From: Microcaldota archaeon | GTDB taxonomy: Archaea; Micrarchaeota; Micrarchaeia; Micrarchaeales; CABMGC01 | Direction: 5' to 3' | DNA: 12,016 nucleotides | NCBI GenBank assembly: GCA_030040595.1 | Contig: JASHTL010000091.1 | Location: 1 to 12,016 of the forward strand | Part shown: in pieces, positions 1-6,215 of the stretch | How the letters are laid out: every line of letters starts with the position of its first letter | Position numbering within the stretch: the first letter of the stretch is position 1 | Translations under genes and position numbers: made by a program | The notes under the pieces: model-generated | What the model saw: the letters and a program-made list of their open reading frames with translations, nothing else | Told to the model about the DNA's origin: nothing | Databases searched by the model: none

Positions 1-239
1 GTGTCGCAGGCGTCGAAGATGTAATTTCCTACTGCAAGGCCGTTGATGTTGTATGTTGCTGTAGTGGTTCCTGTGGCGAGGACATTGTTCGGCGTGCCGC
101 AACTGAGACCATTGCATGATTCGATTTTTATAGTGTCGCCTGATGCTGATGTAAGCCCATTCGCTATATCGGAGGTGCCCTGGCCAATGTAATTGCCGTT
201 GGAGAAAGTGAGCGATACTGTAGTAGGTGGCGGTCCAGT
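1..239 (-). repeat. Ig-like repeat 5, cut by the window edge
   Basis: Residues about 1291 onward. It begins after a PPPTT linker with VSLTFSNGNYIGQGTSD and carries both Cys pairs as far as visible (ESCNGLSC, FDACD). At DNA level it is a mosaic: positions 1-60 are identical to 1096-1155 of repeat 3, whereas 126-158 match repeat 4 (31 of 33) far better than repeat 3 (18 of 33). A 540-nt unique Cys-rich segment separates it from repeat 4. Confidence 0.85.
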
Positions 240-3200
240 TAAGAATGTATAAACAGCAAAAGCATCGTAACAGTCGTCGCCAGAGGTGCATGTGAGTGTA
301 ACACTGTAACTTCCCGAGGATTGCGAAGGACATACATCTACATATGCGCTGCCATAGCTGCCTGACGTGCCTTCAGCTACCGGCTGGGAGCAGCCCGAAG
401 GAATTGACATGGAAGTGCATGCATAGTCAGCGCAGGCGCCGCTTATGAAAATAGTATTGGCACCGTTAGTTGAATAACCTATCGTTGCACTGGATGCGTC
501 TTCTTCCAGAGTGTTCACCACAGCATACGAAGTATAGCCTTCAACGCCAAGGATGCCCATTGACTCAGTTGAGGAGTCCGGAACCGTGCAGGTGCTTGAG
601 GATTGATGGCCAACAGCTGAATAGTCATCCGCATAGGCTTCGTCGATAGTGAACGATGGCGACTCCTCTGAGTTAGGCTCCCAGTTGCCTTCCGCGCATA
701 GATATAGGGAATAGCCCGAGTTGGCAGTCACAGAGTCGCAACTCTCACATTCATTGGCGCCTCCATAAGTAAATGTCTGTGTATATACATTTACGGCATT
801 GGTTGCAGAGCAGATAGAGGCAGTAGTGTCGCAGGCGTCGAAGATATAGTTGCCCACTGCAAGGTTGTCAAGGTTGAATGTTGCTGTTGTGGTTCCTGTG
901 GCGAGGACATTGTTCGGCGTGCCGCAACTGAGGCCGTTGCATGATTCGATTTTTATAGTGTCGCCTGATCCTGATGTGAGCCCGTTGAGGGTGTCTGAGG
1001 TTCCAAGCGGTATAGAGTTGCTGTTTGAGAAGGAGAGTGTCACTATTGCCATCCCTACCACCACAACATTGGTTGCTGAGCAGACAGACGCGGTTGTGTC
1101 GCAGGCGTCGAAGATGTAATTTCCTACTGCAAGGCCGTTGATGTTGTATGTTGCTGTAGTGGTTCCTGTGGCGAGGACATTGTTCGGCGTGCCGCAACTG
1201 AGGCCGTTGCATGATTCGATCTCCACGGTGTCGCCAGTCTTGGATGTGGTGCCTATAGCGTTGTCTGCCGATCCAAGAGTTATAGAATTGCCGTTTGTGA
1301 ATGTTAGCGTAACGGATGCCGCAGTGACTACGACCTGTGTGTTTGTCGAGTATATGCCTGCGTTAGCATCGTATGCGCTGAAAACGTAGTTGCCTGGGGA
1401 GAGGCCGTCGATGTTGTATGACGCCGTGTTTGGCTCGGTTGCGAGGATGTTGGTTGGGGTGCAGGAGAGGCCGTTGCATGATTCGATCTCCACAGTGTCG
1501 CCTGTTATGGCCGTGGTGCCTATTGCGTTGTCTGACGTGCCTTCAGGTATTGAATTGCCATTGGAGAACGTGAGTGTTATTGGAGAAGTAACGGTTATGG
1601 TGCTGGTGGCAGAATTGGCAGTTGCTGCAGGGCTCTCCGAATCCGTGGCCTGCAGCTTGAATAGATAACTGCCGATGACAGTTGATGTCGATGTGACGAA
1701 TATTGCATTATTTGATTGTGCCATACCGTTTGAGGTTCCTGTGCCCAATAGCGTATTTGCCTCTGAAGCAGTGAAACTTGACTGGGAAGGCGCCTCAGCG
1801 AGCCATTGGTATGTGTATGGCGAGGTTCCGCTGTATGCGCCTGCATCGGTTATGTATGCATTCTGCGTTTGATATATTGCGTTAGTTGCAGGGGTTGGGC
1901 TATATACTTGAAGAGGTAATCCTATGAGATTACATGAACTGCCGACTCTCGACCATGAAAGCTCAGCCGCTCCACCGGATCCACCAGCAGCTTCACCATA
2001 ACCGCTGACTCCGGCACCCCCTACACCTGCTCTACTGAGGCTACTCCCAGGACCGCCGCCAGCGCCATCTGTTCCTGAAGATCCAGTGCCGCCGCTACTG
2101 CCACCCGCGCCACCATCATCATCTGCTGCTGCGCCGCCACCGCCACCGCCGCCGTATCCGCCGCCGCCGCCGCCAGTCGCATATCCTGCACCGCCACTGG
2201 CTTGGGATCCGCCGGCTCCTCCCTCGCTACTGGGATCGCCTCCTGAGCCGCCAGAAAGGTATCCACCATCATAACCGCCATTGCCGGAGCATTCGCTGCT
2301 CTCACCGCATGTGCCTCCGGAAGTGCTGCCTCCTTCGGCCCCGGCACAGTTTGCAGAATAATCACCGCCATTTCCTCCATCTGAGATTGCACCAGATATC
2401 AGCACGTTATTGCTAAGTATTGCAGTGCTTCCAGCGCCGCCGCCGCCGCTACTATCGCAACCGCTGCCTCCGCTTGTGCCTCCGCCTCCGCCGTAGTATC
2501 CACTGCCTCCGCCGCCGCCGCCGCCGGATTCACCGTATCCGCCTCCGCCGCCGCCTCCGCCTACGAAGACTGAGATGACGTTGCCTGAAGAAATAGTGAA
2601 CGATCCAGTTGCAGCAACAGCACTTGTGCCGTTTCCATAGTTCTGGCCCTCCGAGCCGCCGCCGCCGCCGCCGTAAAGCGTATAGCTTATTGTAACCGTA
2701 TTTAATACGATACCGTTTAGGCTGCTATATAGTATGTTCTCGCATTCGGATGATGGTGTTATGGAAACGACGTTTGTAGCGGAGTATACGTTTGAGTTGA
2801 CATCGTAGGCCTCAAAGACATAGTTGCCTGCTCCGAGGTTGTCCAGGTTGTTCGTTGCTGAGGTTGTACCAGTCGCGAAGATTGTTGAAGGAGTGCAGGT
2901 CGTGCTGCCGTAACAGTATTCTATTTCCACAGTGTGACCAGCTATGGAAGTGAATCCGTTCGCAACATCCGAAGTGTACTGGGATATTGAATTGCCGTTG
3001 GAAAAGGAGAGCGTCACTGTTGCTGGAGGGGTGCTGACAGTCACTGTTACTGGTGCAGAGTCAAGGGTGACTGCATTGGACCCCGAGTCCGTAGCCTGGA
3101 GCTCGAACTGGTACGTCCCCGTAGTTGTCATGGTGTTCGTTGCGAATGTGCATGTGATTGAGCCGTGGGCTGTGCTGCCGCAGAGGGTGTTTCCGTTCGA

Positions 3201-4109
3201 TGATGTGAAGACCGAGTTGCCAGGTATTGTCGCGATCCACTGATACGTATATGGCGTTGTGCCCCCTTCGGCACCTGAGTCTGAGATTGTCGAGGTTGAG
3301 CCCTGAGATACAGAGCTTGGACTTGCGGTCGGGGTTGGGACATAGAAGGTGGTCTGCACCCTGTATTCCAGTGTCACTGTGCCTGTCGACGTTGCGGATA
3401 TGGTGGTTGATGCAACGCTGTTGCTTCCCAGAACCACATTTCCTGATGGAACCCAACTATTGAACGTATAGCCAAGAGCCGGACCTGCTCCAAGAGAGTA
3501 TCTCACACCAGATGCCAATTCGAGTGTAGCGCCGTTTGGATAGTCTACTCCGTCAACCGCTACGCTTCCGGTGGCGGTGGATGTAATAACCGTAACTGGC
3601 ACGAGTACAGACTGCACCTGTGATGAGTAAGCTGTGCCAGTGCCAGTTGTGTTGTAAACGGCGCTGGAGCATGTAGGAGAGCAGAGCTCGTACCTTATGC
3701 CAAACGGAAAGTTGACCTCGGATCCGGTGCTTACGCTGTATCCCGTCTCAGTGGCGGTGCAGACCACCTGGGATCCGGAGGGCGCATTGGCAGGATAGCA
3801 CGACCCTACGAACTTGTTGTTGGTAGACGTTGACACCGCAGGTGTGAATGTGTTTGACGGGAAGTACATCGTGGTACCCAGGTTGTTCGTGAATGACAGT
3901 ATCACTACAGAGCCGACGCTGTTCGAAGCGAAGAGCAGGGCGGAACAGGGCAGGGTAGAAGTTATGTAGCACGATGAAGGCGTATATGTGGTAGAGCTCT
4001 GGGAGAAGATGAACAGCGAGATTACAACTAGGAAGACTATTATTATGAGCAGGGACCAAGAGTATGTGGTTATGAATTCTATTGCCGACTGACCACGTTT
4101 CCAAGGCAT
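1..4109 (-). CDS. Giant pilin-like, Ig-repeat surface protein (C-terminus beyond window)
   Basis: I translated the minus strand from ATG at 4109 to the left edge and found no stop in 1369 codons, so the gene continues outside. Order by residue: 1-35 class III (prepilin-like) signal, 37-170 Cys-containing head resembling archaeal pilin-type proteins, about 171-252 a repeat with a GYTFNSW core, 263-360 PKD/Ig-like (PYTYQW), 361-450 Ig-like repeat 1, 451-731 glycine-rich domain, 737-841 second PKD/Ig-like, 842-1108 Ig-like repeats 2-4, 1109-1290 a unique Cys-rich segment, 1291 onward repeat 5. Composition is Ser/Thr/Gly-rich with few charges, as in secreted archaeal proteins. Likely a membrane- or pilus-anchored adhesin or cell-envelope protein; that role is inferred from architecture. 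A TATA box lies about 36 nt ahead of the ATG with no Shine-Dalgarno, giving a very short leader. The short ORFs in other frames here are shadows. Confidence 0.9.
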   Translation of the reverse strand, partial: MPWKRGQSAIEFITTYSWSLLIIIVFLVVISLFIFSQSSTTYTPSSCYITSTLPCSALLFASNSVGSVVILSFTNNLGTTMYFPSNTFTPAVSTSTNNKFVGSCYPANAPSGSQVVCTATETGYSVSTGSEVNFPFGIRYELCSPTCSSAVYNTTGTGTAYSSQVQSVLVPVTVITSTATGSVAVDGVDYPNGATLELASGVRYSLGAGPALGYTFNSWVPSGNVVLGSNSVASTTISATSTGTVTLEYRVQTTFYVPTPTASPSSVSQGSTSTISDSGAEGGTTPYTYQWIATIPGNSVFTSSNGNTLCGSTAHGSITCTFATNTMTTTGTYQFELQATDSGSNAVTLDSAPVTVTVSTPPATVTLSFSNGNSISQYTSDVANGFTSIAGHTVEIEYCYGSTTCTPSTIFATGTTSATNNLDNLGAGNYVFEAYDVNSNVYSATNVVSITPSSECENILYSSLNGIVLNTVTISYTLYGGGGGGSEGQNYGNGTSAVAATGSFTISSGNVISVFVGGGGGGGGYGESGGGGGGGSGYYGGGGGTSGGSGCDSSGGGGAGSTAILSNNVLISGAISDGGNGGDYSANCAGAEGGSTSGGTCGESSECSGNGGYDGGYLSGGSGGDPSSEGGAGGSQASGGAGYATGGGGGGYGGGGGGGAAADDDGGAGGSSGGTGSSGTDGAGGGPGSSLSRAGVGGAGVSGYGEAAGGSGGAAELSWSRVGSSCNLIGLPLQVYSPTPATNAIYQTQNAYITDAGAYSGTSPYTYQWLAEAPSQSSFTASEANTLLGTGTSNGMAQSNNAIFVTSTSTVIGSYLFKLQATDSESPAATANSATSTITVTSPITLTFSNGNSIPEGTSDNAIGTTAITGDTVEIESCNGLSCTPTNILATEPNTASYNIDGLSPGNYVFSAYDANAGIYSTNTQVVVTAASVTLTFTNGNSITLGSADNAIGTTSKTGDTVEIESCNGLSCGTPNNVLATGTTTATYNINGLAVGNYIFDACDTTASVCSATNVVVVGMAIVTLSFSNSNSIPLGTSDTLNGLTSGSGDTIKIESCNGLSCGTPNNVLATGTTTATFNLDNLAVGNYIFDACDTTASICSATNAVNVYTQTFTYGGANECESCDSVTANSGYSLYLCAEGNWEPNSEESPSFTIDEAYADDYSAVGHQSSSTCTVPDSSTESMGILGVEGYTSYAVVNTLEEDASSATIGYSTNGANTIFISGACADYACTSMSIPSGCSQPVAEGTSGSYGSAYVDVCPSQSSGSYSVTLTCTSGDDCYDAFAVYTFLTGPPPTTVSLTFSNGNYIGQGTSDIANGLTSASGDTIKIESCNGLSCGTPNNVLATGTTTATYNINGLAVGNYIFDACD
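788..1049 (-). repeat. Ig-like repeat 4 (four-Cys type)
   Basis: Residues about 1021-1108. Same layout as repeat 3, with VTLSFSNSNSIPLGTSD, DTIKIESCNGLSC and FDACDTTASIC. The block around 889-950 is almost unchanged from the matching blocks of repeats 3 and 5, while the 60 nt next to it (826-885) carry 10 differences. Homology is therefore uneven along the repeat. Confidence 0.85.
1052..1319 (-). repeat. Ig-like repeat 3 (four-Cys type)
   Basis: Residues about 931-1020, following repeat 2 directly. Contains ESCNGLSCGTPNNVLATG and GNYIFDACDTTASVC, so it carries both Cys pairs. The left part (1096-1220) is nearly identical in DNA to positions 1-125 (2 differences in 125). Repeats 3 and 4 are spaced exactly 270 nt (90 codons) apart. 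Confidence 0.85.
1322..1586 (-). repeat. Ig-like repeat 2 (Tyr-Tyr type)
   Basis: Residues about 842-930. Starts ITLTFSNGNSIPEGTSDN, continues GDTVEIESCNGLSC and ends GNYVFSAYD...GIYS. The first Cys pair is kept and the second pair is replaced by Tyr and Tyr, as in repeat 1. The stretch around 1471-1507 is almost identical in DNA to the equivalent part of repeat 3, although the rest has diverged. Confidence 0.8.
1589..1901 (-). other. PKD/Ig-like domain B of the giant protein
   Basis: Residues about 737-841. Carries SGTSPYTYQWLAEAPSQSSF and YLFKLQATDSESPAATANSA, matching domain A in order and spacing but lacking its Cys pair. Directly followed by Ig-like repeat 2. The family name is assigned by pattern only. 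Confidence 0.65.
1963..2675 (-). repeat. Glycine-rich low-complexity domain (GGN runs)
   Basis: The coding frame gives long Gly runs with scattered Tyr, Ser and acidic residues (for example GYYGGGGGTSGGSG and GYGGGGGGGAAADDD). It opens with NTVTISYTLYGGGGGG, the layout of glycine-rich domains in surface and phage tail-tip proteins, where a beta strand leads into a polyglycine region. DNA shows uninterrupted GGC/GGA triplet runs, for example plus-strand GCC/CCG runs near 2513-2524 and 2656-2673. The frame stays open throughout, so the domain is genuinely coded and not an assembly artefact. A Cys in SSECEN before it and one in SSCNLIG after it could clasp the domain. Confidence 0.8.
2762..3029 (-). 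repeat. Ig-like repeat 1 (divergent, Tyr-Tyr type)
   Basis: Residues about 361-450. It shares the frame of the family: VTLSFSNGNSI at the start, then G-T-V-E-I-E-x-C-x4-C, ATGTTSAT, and LGAGNYVFEAYD at the end. The C-x4-C pair of the first half is kept, but the two cysteines of the second half are both tyrosine (EAYD...NVYS). It is separated from the other copies by the glycine-rich and second PKD-like domains and is the most diverged at DNA level. Confidence 0.75.
3032..3323 (-). other. PKD/Ig-like domain A of the giant protein
   Basis: Residues about 263-360. Shows a Ser/Thr-rich start, SDSGAEGGTTPYTYQW, then a Cys pair in NTLCGS...SITC, and TYQFELQATDSGSNAV ending in VTVTVS. The P-Y-T-Y-x-W and Y-x-F-x-L-x-A-T-D-S pattern is that of PKD/Ig-like beta-sandwich domains found in archaeal surface proteins. 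It has one sequence-related partner at 1589-1901. In both cases it precedes a ~90-residue Ig-like repeat, so the pair was probably duplicated as a two-domain unit. Confidence 0.65.
4005..4109 (-). other. Class III (prepilin-like) signal segment of the giant protein
   Basis: Residues 1-35 read MPWKRG, then QSAIEFITTYSW, then a hydrophobic run LLIIIVFLVVISLFIF. A basic pre-sequence ending in Gly, followed by Q-S-x-x-E and a continuous hydrophobic helix, is the layout of archaeal prepilin-peptidase substrates, with expected cleavage between Gly6 and Gln7. Glu11 matches the conserved Glu+5 of type IV pilins. The hydrophobic helix would stay attached and act as membrane anchor or pilus core. The QSAIE..TY.W variant is frequent in DPANN genomes (established knowledge). 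Cleavage itself is inferred. Confidence 0.8.
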
Positions 4110-4139
4110 ATCCGGACCGCTTTTTACCTTGACTGAAAA

Positions 4140-4149
4140 TTATATATAC
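4140..4149 (-). promoter_or_regulatory. TATA box of the giant surface-protein gene
   Basis: The minus strand reads GTATATATAA here, preceded by an A-rich GCAAAC element that could serve as BRE. Its centre is about 36 nt before the ATG at 4109, so transcription should start around 4119 and leave a leader of about 10 nt. It lies in the 89-nt gap after the trm5 stop codon, so the surface gene can be transcribed separately from trm5. Confidence 0.7.
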
Positions 4150-4198
4150 GTTTGCAGAGGGGCCGTATACGGACAGTGAGCAGGTTTGGGCAGGGTTC

Positions 4199-5224
4199 TC
4201 ACGAGACCACGAAGTCCAATGCGATTTCCACCTCTGTACTGGAATAGGTGCGCACTATGCGCATGCCGATGAACCTGGCTTTCTTGCCGAACTTGGCCAG
4301 TAGGCGCCCTATCGAACGGGTATTGTGAGAGTAAGGATCCTTAGAATTTGCGAAGGCATAGTAATGTATGGTGCAATGGGGTTTTGCCATACTCACTGCC
4401 GCGCCCACGAACCCGTATCCGTCCTTTGGCAGGGGCATCACTATCCTGTCTGCGAATTGCCTGTACCCTGTACTTGTCTTCCTCACGTCCCCCAGGACCG
4501 GAATCACGTTGCTGAGCCTGTTAAGGCGAACATTCTCAACAAGGTAATTGTACGCGTTCCTGTTCAGCTCCATGGCGATTACCTTACATCCTGGGTGCTC
4601 CTTAGCGATAAGGATGGCGTAGGGCCCCACCCCTGCGAACATCACTATGACATTCTCCTTGTCGCGGACCAGCCCGGATATCCTCTTCCTCTCGTAGGCG
4701 AGGCGTGGCGAGAAGAAAGACTTACGTATGTCGAGCTCCAGCGTTATCCCGTTCTCCCTGTACCTTACAACGTATCCGCGCTCTCCGGCAACATGGCTGA
4801 ACTCCCTTGTCCTGTACCTTCCTGTCACGGCGCCTGCCTTGCGTATGACACGCTTCACGTTCCTGTTAACTGACATTATGGCCTTCGCAAGCTTCACGGC
4901 ACTCTTCCTGTCCGCATCCACTATCGCAGTGTCGCCGACCAGGTCGTAGCTTTTTATTGTATTGTCGTAATCAGGCTTGCCGAGCTCTTTAAGCAGCGCC
5001 TCACGGTATCCGCTGCGCTTTTCCGATGCTTTGAACTGCATCTCCACCTTTGTCGCGCCGAGTTCTTTCAACCTGCGCAATGCCTTGTCGTCAATGCGCG
5101 TGACAGGAAAGTATATAAAAGAGCTTCCCCTAACAACTATGTGTTGATTATCCATTAGCTTGTGCGCTTTAAGGTAAGCCCTGGTCGCCTCAGCGTCTTT
5201 CTTTCTCGACCTGATGCCGATCAT
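4199..5224 (-). CDS. trm5: tRNA (guanine37-N1)-methyltransferase, Trm5 family
   Basis: A 341-residue protein that should transfer a methyl group from S-adenosylmethionine to N1 of G37 next to the tRNA anticodon, which prevents +1 frameshifting. Seen: an N-terminal D1-like domain (residues 1-60, with FIYFPV), a central region with GRYRTREFSHVAGE (135-148) and FSPRLAYERKRI (171-182) typical of archaeal Trm5, then the Rossmann methyltransferase core with FAGVGPYAI (196-204), AMELN (217-221) and RIVMPLP (260-266). MPLP fits the Trm5b-like branch better than the NPPY of N6-methylases. I chose ATG 5224 because the upstream extension to 5335 overlaps the divergent spt5 and lacks family similarity, and because the D1 domain then starts normally. 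The residue before MF of motif I is Val, where Asp is usual. Confidence 0.88.
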   Translation of the reverse strand: MIGIRSRKKDAEATRAYLKAHKLMDNQHIVVRGSSFIYFPVTRIDDKALRRLKELGATKVEMQFKASEKRSGYREALLKELGKPDYDNTIKSYDLVGDTAIVDADRKSAVKLAKAIMSVNRNVKRVIRKAGAVTGRYRTREFSHVAGERGYVVRYRENGITLELDIRKSFFSPRLAYERKRISGLVRDKENVIVMFAGVGPYAILIAKEHPGCKVIAMELNRNAYNYLVENVRLNRLSNVIPVLGDVRKTSTGYRQFADRIVMPLPKDGYGFVGAAVSMAKPHCTIHYYAFANSKDPYSHNTRSIGRLLAKFGKKARFIGMRIVRTYSSTEVEIALDFVVS

Positions 5225-5248
5225 GGGAATGAATTGGCGCCCAAAGAC

Positions 5249-5257
5249 TAAAAAGGA
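5249..5257. promoter_or_regulatory. AT-rich box between trm5 and spt5, possible shared TATA
   Basis: The 46-nt gap between the two divergent starts has one AT-rich block (plus-strand CTAAAAAGG). Read on minus it is CCTTTTTAG, centred about 29 nt ahead of the trm5 ATG, which suits a leaderless mRNA. On plus it is only about 18 nt ahead of the spt5 TTG, too close for an ordinary start, so its use by spt5 is doubtful. Confidence 0.35.
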
Positions 5258-5270
5258 ATAGCGTGGTTGG

Positions 5271-5717
5271 TTGTACTTCGTAGTAAGGGTAACGTCGAGC
5301 CAGGAGAAGATAACTGCAGACATACTCGAGAACAAGATCCAGAAAGGGGCAAGCGGTGTCTACGGCATAGTGCTCCTTGAAGGAATGCGCGGCTACCTCA
5401 TAGTGGAGGCGGAGAACGAGCTTGCGTGCCGTGAGCTGGTTATGAACGAGCCGCATGTCAAGGGCGTCCTCCCTACGCCGCTGAGCGAGGAGGAGCTGGA
5501 CAAGATGCTCGCCACAAAGAAGCATACGCAGGAGATAGGGGTCAATGACGTTGTGGAGTTCCTTGCAGGCCCGTTCAAGGGCTACAAGGCCAAGGTCATA
5601 AAGATCGACTCGGCGAAGGAGGAGATAACCGTCGAGCTTATGGACGTCGCAGTGCCGATACCGGTAACAACGAAGTCGAACATGGCGAGGGTTATAGAGA
5701 AGGCAGAGGCTGTTTGA
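5271..5717 (+). CDS. spt5: Transcription elongation factor Spt5 (NusG family)
   Basis: A 148-residue archaeal Spt5. The NGN domain (about 1-85, MYFVVRVTSSQEKITADILE onward, with AGVYGI-like core and HVKGVLP) binds the RNA polymerase clamp and Spt4 and closes the cleft to raise processivity. The KOW domain (about 88-140, with AGPFKGYKAKVIKID) contacts nascent RNA or the ribosome. Length is normal for the family. The start is a TTG at 5271: a stop lies in frame at 5259, no ATG or GTG is available, and the family N-terminus begins exactly here. One base separates its stop from rpl11, so the two should be co-transcribed. In many archaea secE precedes spt5; here the divergent trm5 takes that place. 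Confidence 0.93.
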   Translation: MYFVVRVTSSQEKITADILENKIQKGASGVYGIVLLEGMRGYLIVEAENELACRELVMNEPHVKGVLPTPLSEEELDKMLATKKHTQEIGVNDVVEFLAGPFKGYKAKVIKIDSAKEEITVELMDVAVPIPVTTKSNMARVIEKAEAV

Positions 5718-5718
5718 T

Positions 5719-6186
5719 ATGGCAGAAGTAGTAATAAACGGATTGATAGAGGGAGGAAAAGCAACCGGAGGTCCTCCGTTCGGGCCGGCCCTTGGGCCGC
5801 TTGGAGTCAACGTGAACAGCATAATAGGCGAGATCAACTCGAAGACAGGAGCGTACGAGGGCATAAAGGTGCCTGTCAAGGTTATAGTAGACACGGTCAC
5901 GAAGAGCTTCAAGGTAGAGATCGGCGCGCCTCCTACGAGTGCGCTGATACTCAAGGAGCTGGGACTCCAGAAAGGCTCCAAGACTAAGGAGGAAGTGGCA
6001 GGGAACATAACGCTGGAGCAGGTCAAGAAGGTGGCCAAGGCGAAGGAGATGTCGCTCTACGGGAATTCGCTGCAGTCGAAGGTGAACCAGGTGCTGGGAA
6101 CATGCAAGAGCATGAACGTAACGTGCGAGGGAATTCCAGCAACCGAGGTCATCGCCAAGATAAAGCGCGGCGAGATAAAAGTCTAG
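5719..6186 (+). CDS. rpl11: Large-subunit ribosomal protein uL11
   Basis: A 155-residue L11 that binds the GTPase-associated region of 23S rRNA and forms the base of the stalk where elongation factors dock. Seen: the near-invariant N-terminal segment GGKATGGPPFGPALGPLG (12-29), VKVIVDT and FKVEIGAPPTSALI (64-77) closing the N-terminal domain, and the rRNA-binding C-terminal domain (about 80-145) with GNITLEQV, and CEGIPATEV near the end. ATG 5719 lies one base after the spt5 stop, so translation is probably coupled. The usual archaeal followers rpl1, rpl10 and rpl12 are absent; a DNA repair gene comes next after 29 nt. Confidence 0.96.
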   Translation: MAEVVINGLIEGGKATGGPPFGPALGPLGVNVNSIIGEINSKTGAYEGIKVPVKVIVDTVTKSFKVEIGAPPTSALILKELGLQKGSKTKEEVAGNITLEQVKKVAKAKEMSLYGNSLQSKVNQVLGTCKSMNVTCEGIPATEVIAKIKRGEIKV

Positions 6187-6215
6187 CGCATGTATTCAGC
6201 AGACCGGGTGGACAG

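Noticed and set aside
1..1320. Possible CRISPR array or tandem mobile repeat
   Set aside because: The units are about 270 nt, keep a reading frame and diverge by substitution; they are protein-domain repeats.
850..1872. Plus-strand ORFs of 60-92 residues with repeated PVARTLFGVPQLRPLHDS-like text
   Set aside because: They are antisense readings of the Ig-like repeats of the minus-strand surface gene, whose frame is open over the full length.
2086..2274. Plus-strand proline-rich ORF
   Set aside because: Complement of the GGN glycine triplets on minus; no promoter or start context.
3061..4104. Short minus-strand ORFs starting at 4104 and 3456
   Set aside because: They lie in another frame of the same strand as the surface protein and encode no recognisable pattern.
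4325..4949. Plus-strand ORFs of 182 and 73 residues
   Set aside because: Antisense to the well-supported trm5 gene.
5190..6038. 282-residue minus-strand ORF
   Set aside because: Antisense to spt5 and rpl11, both clearly recognised.
6102..6215. N-terminal extension of the glycosylase into rpl11
   Set aside because: Lies in another frame over the L11 C-terminal domain and has no similarity to the glycosylase family.
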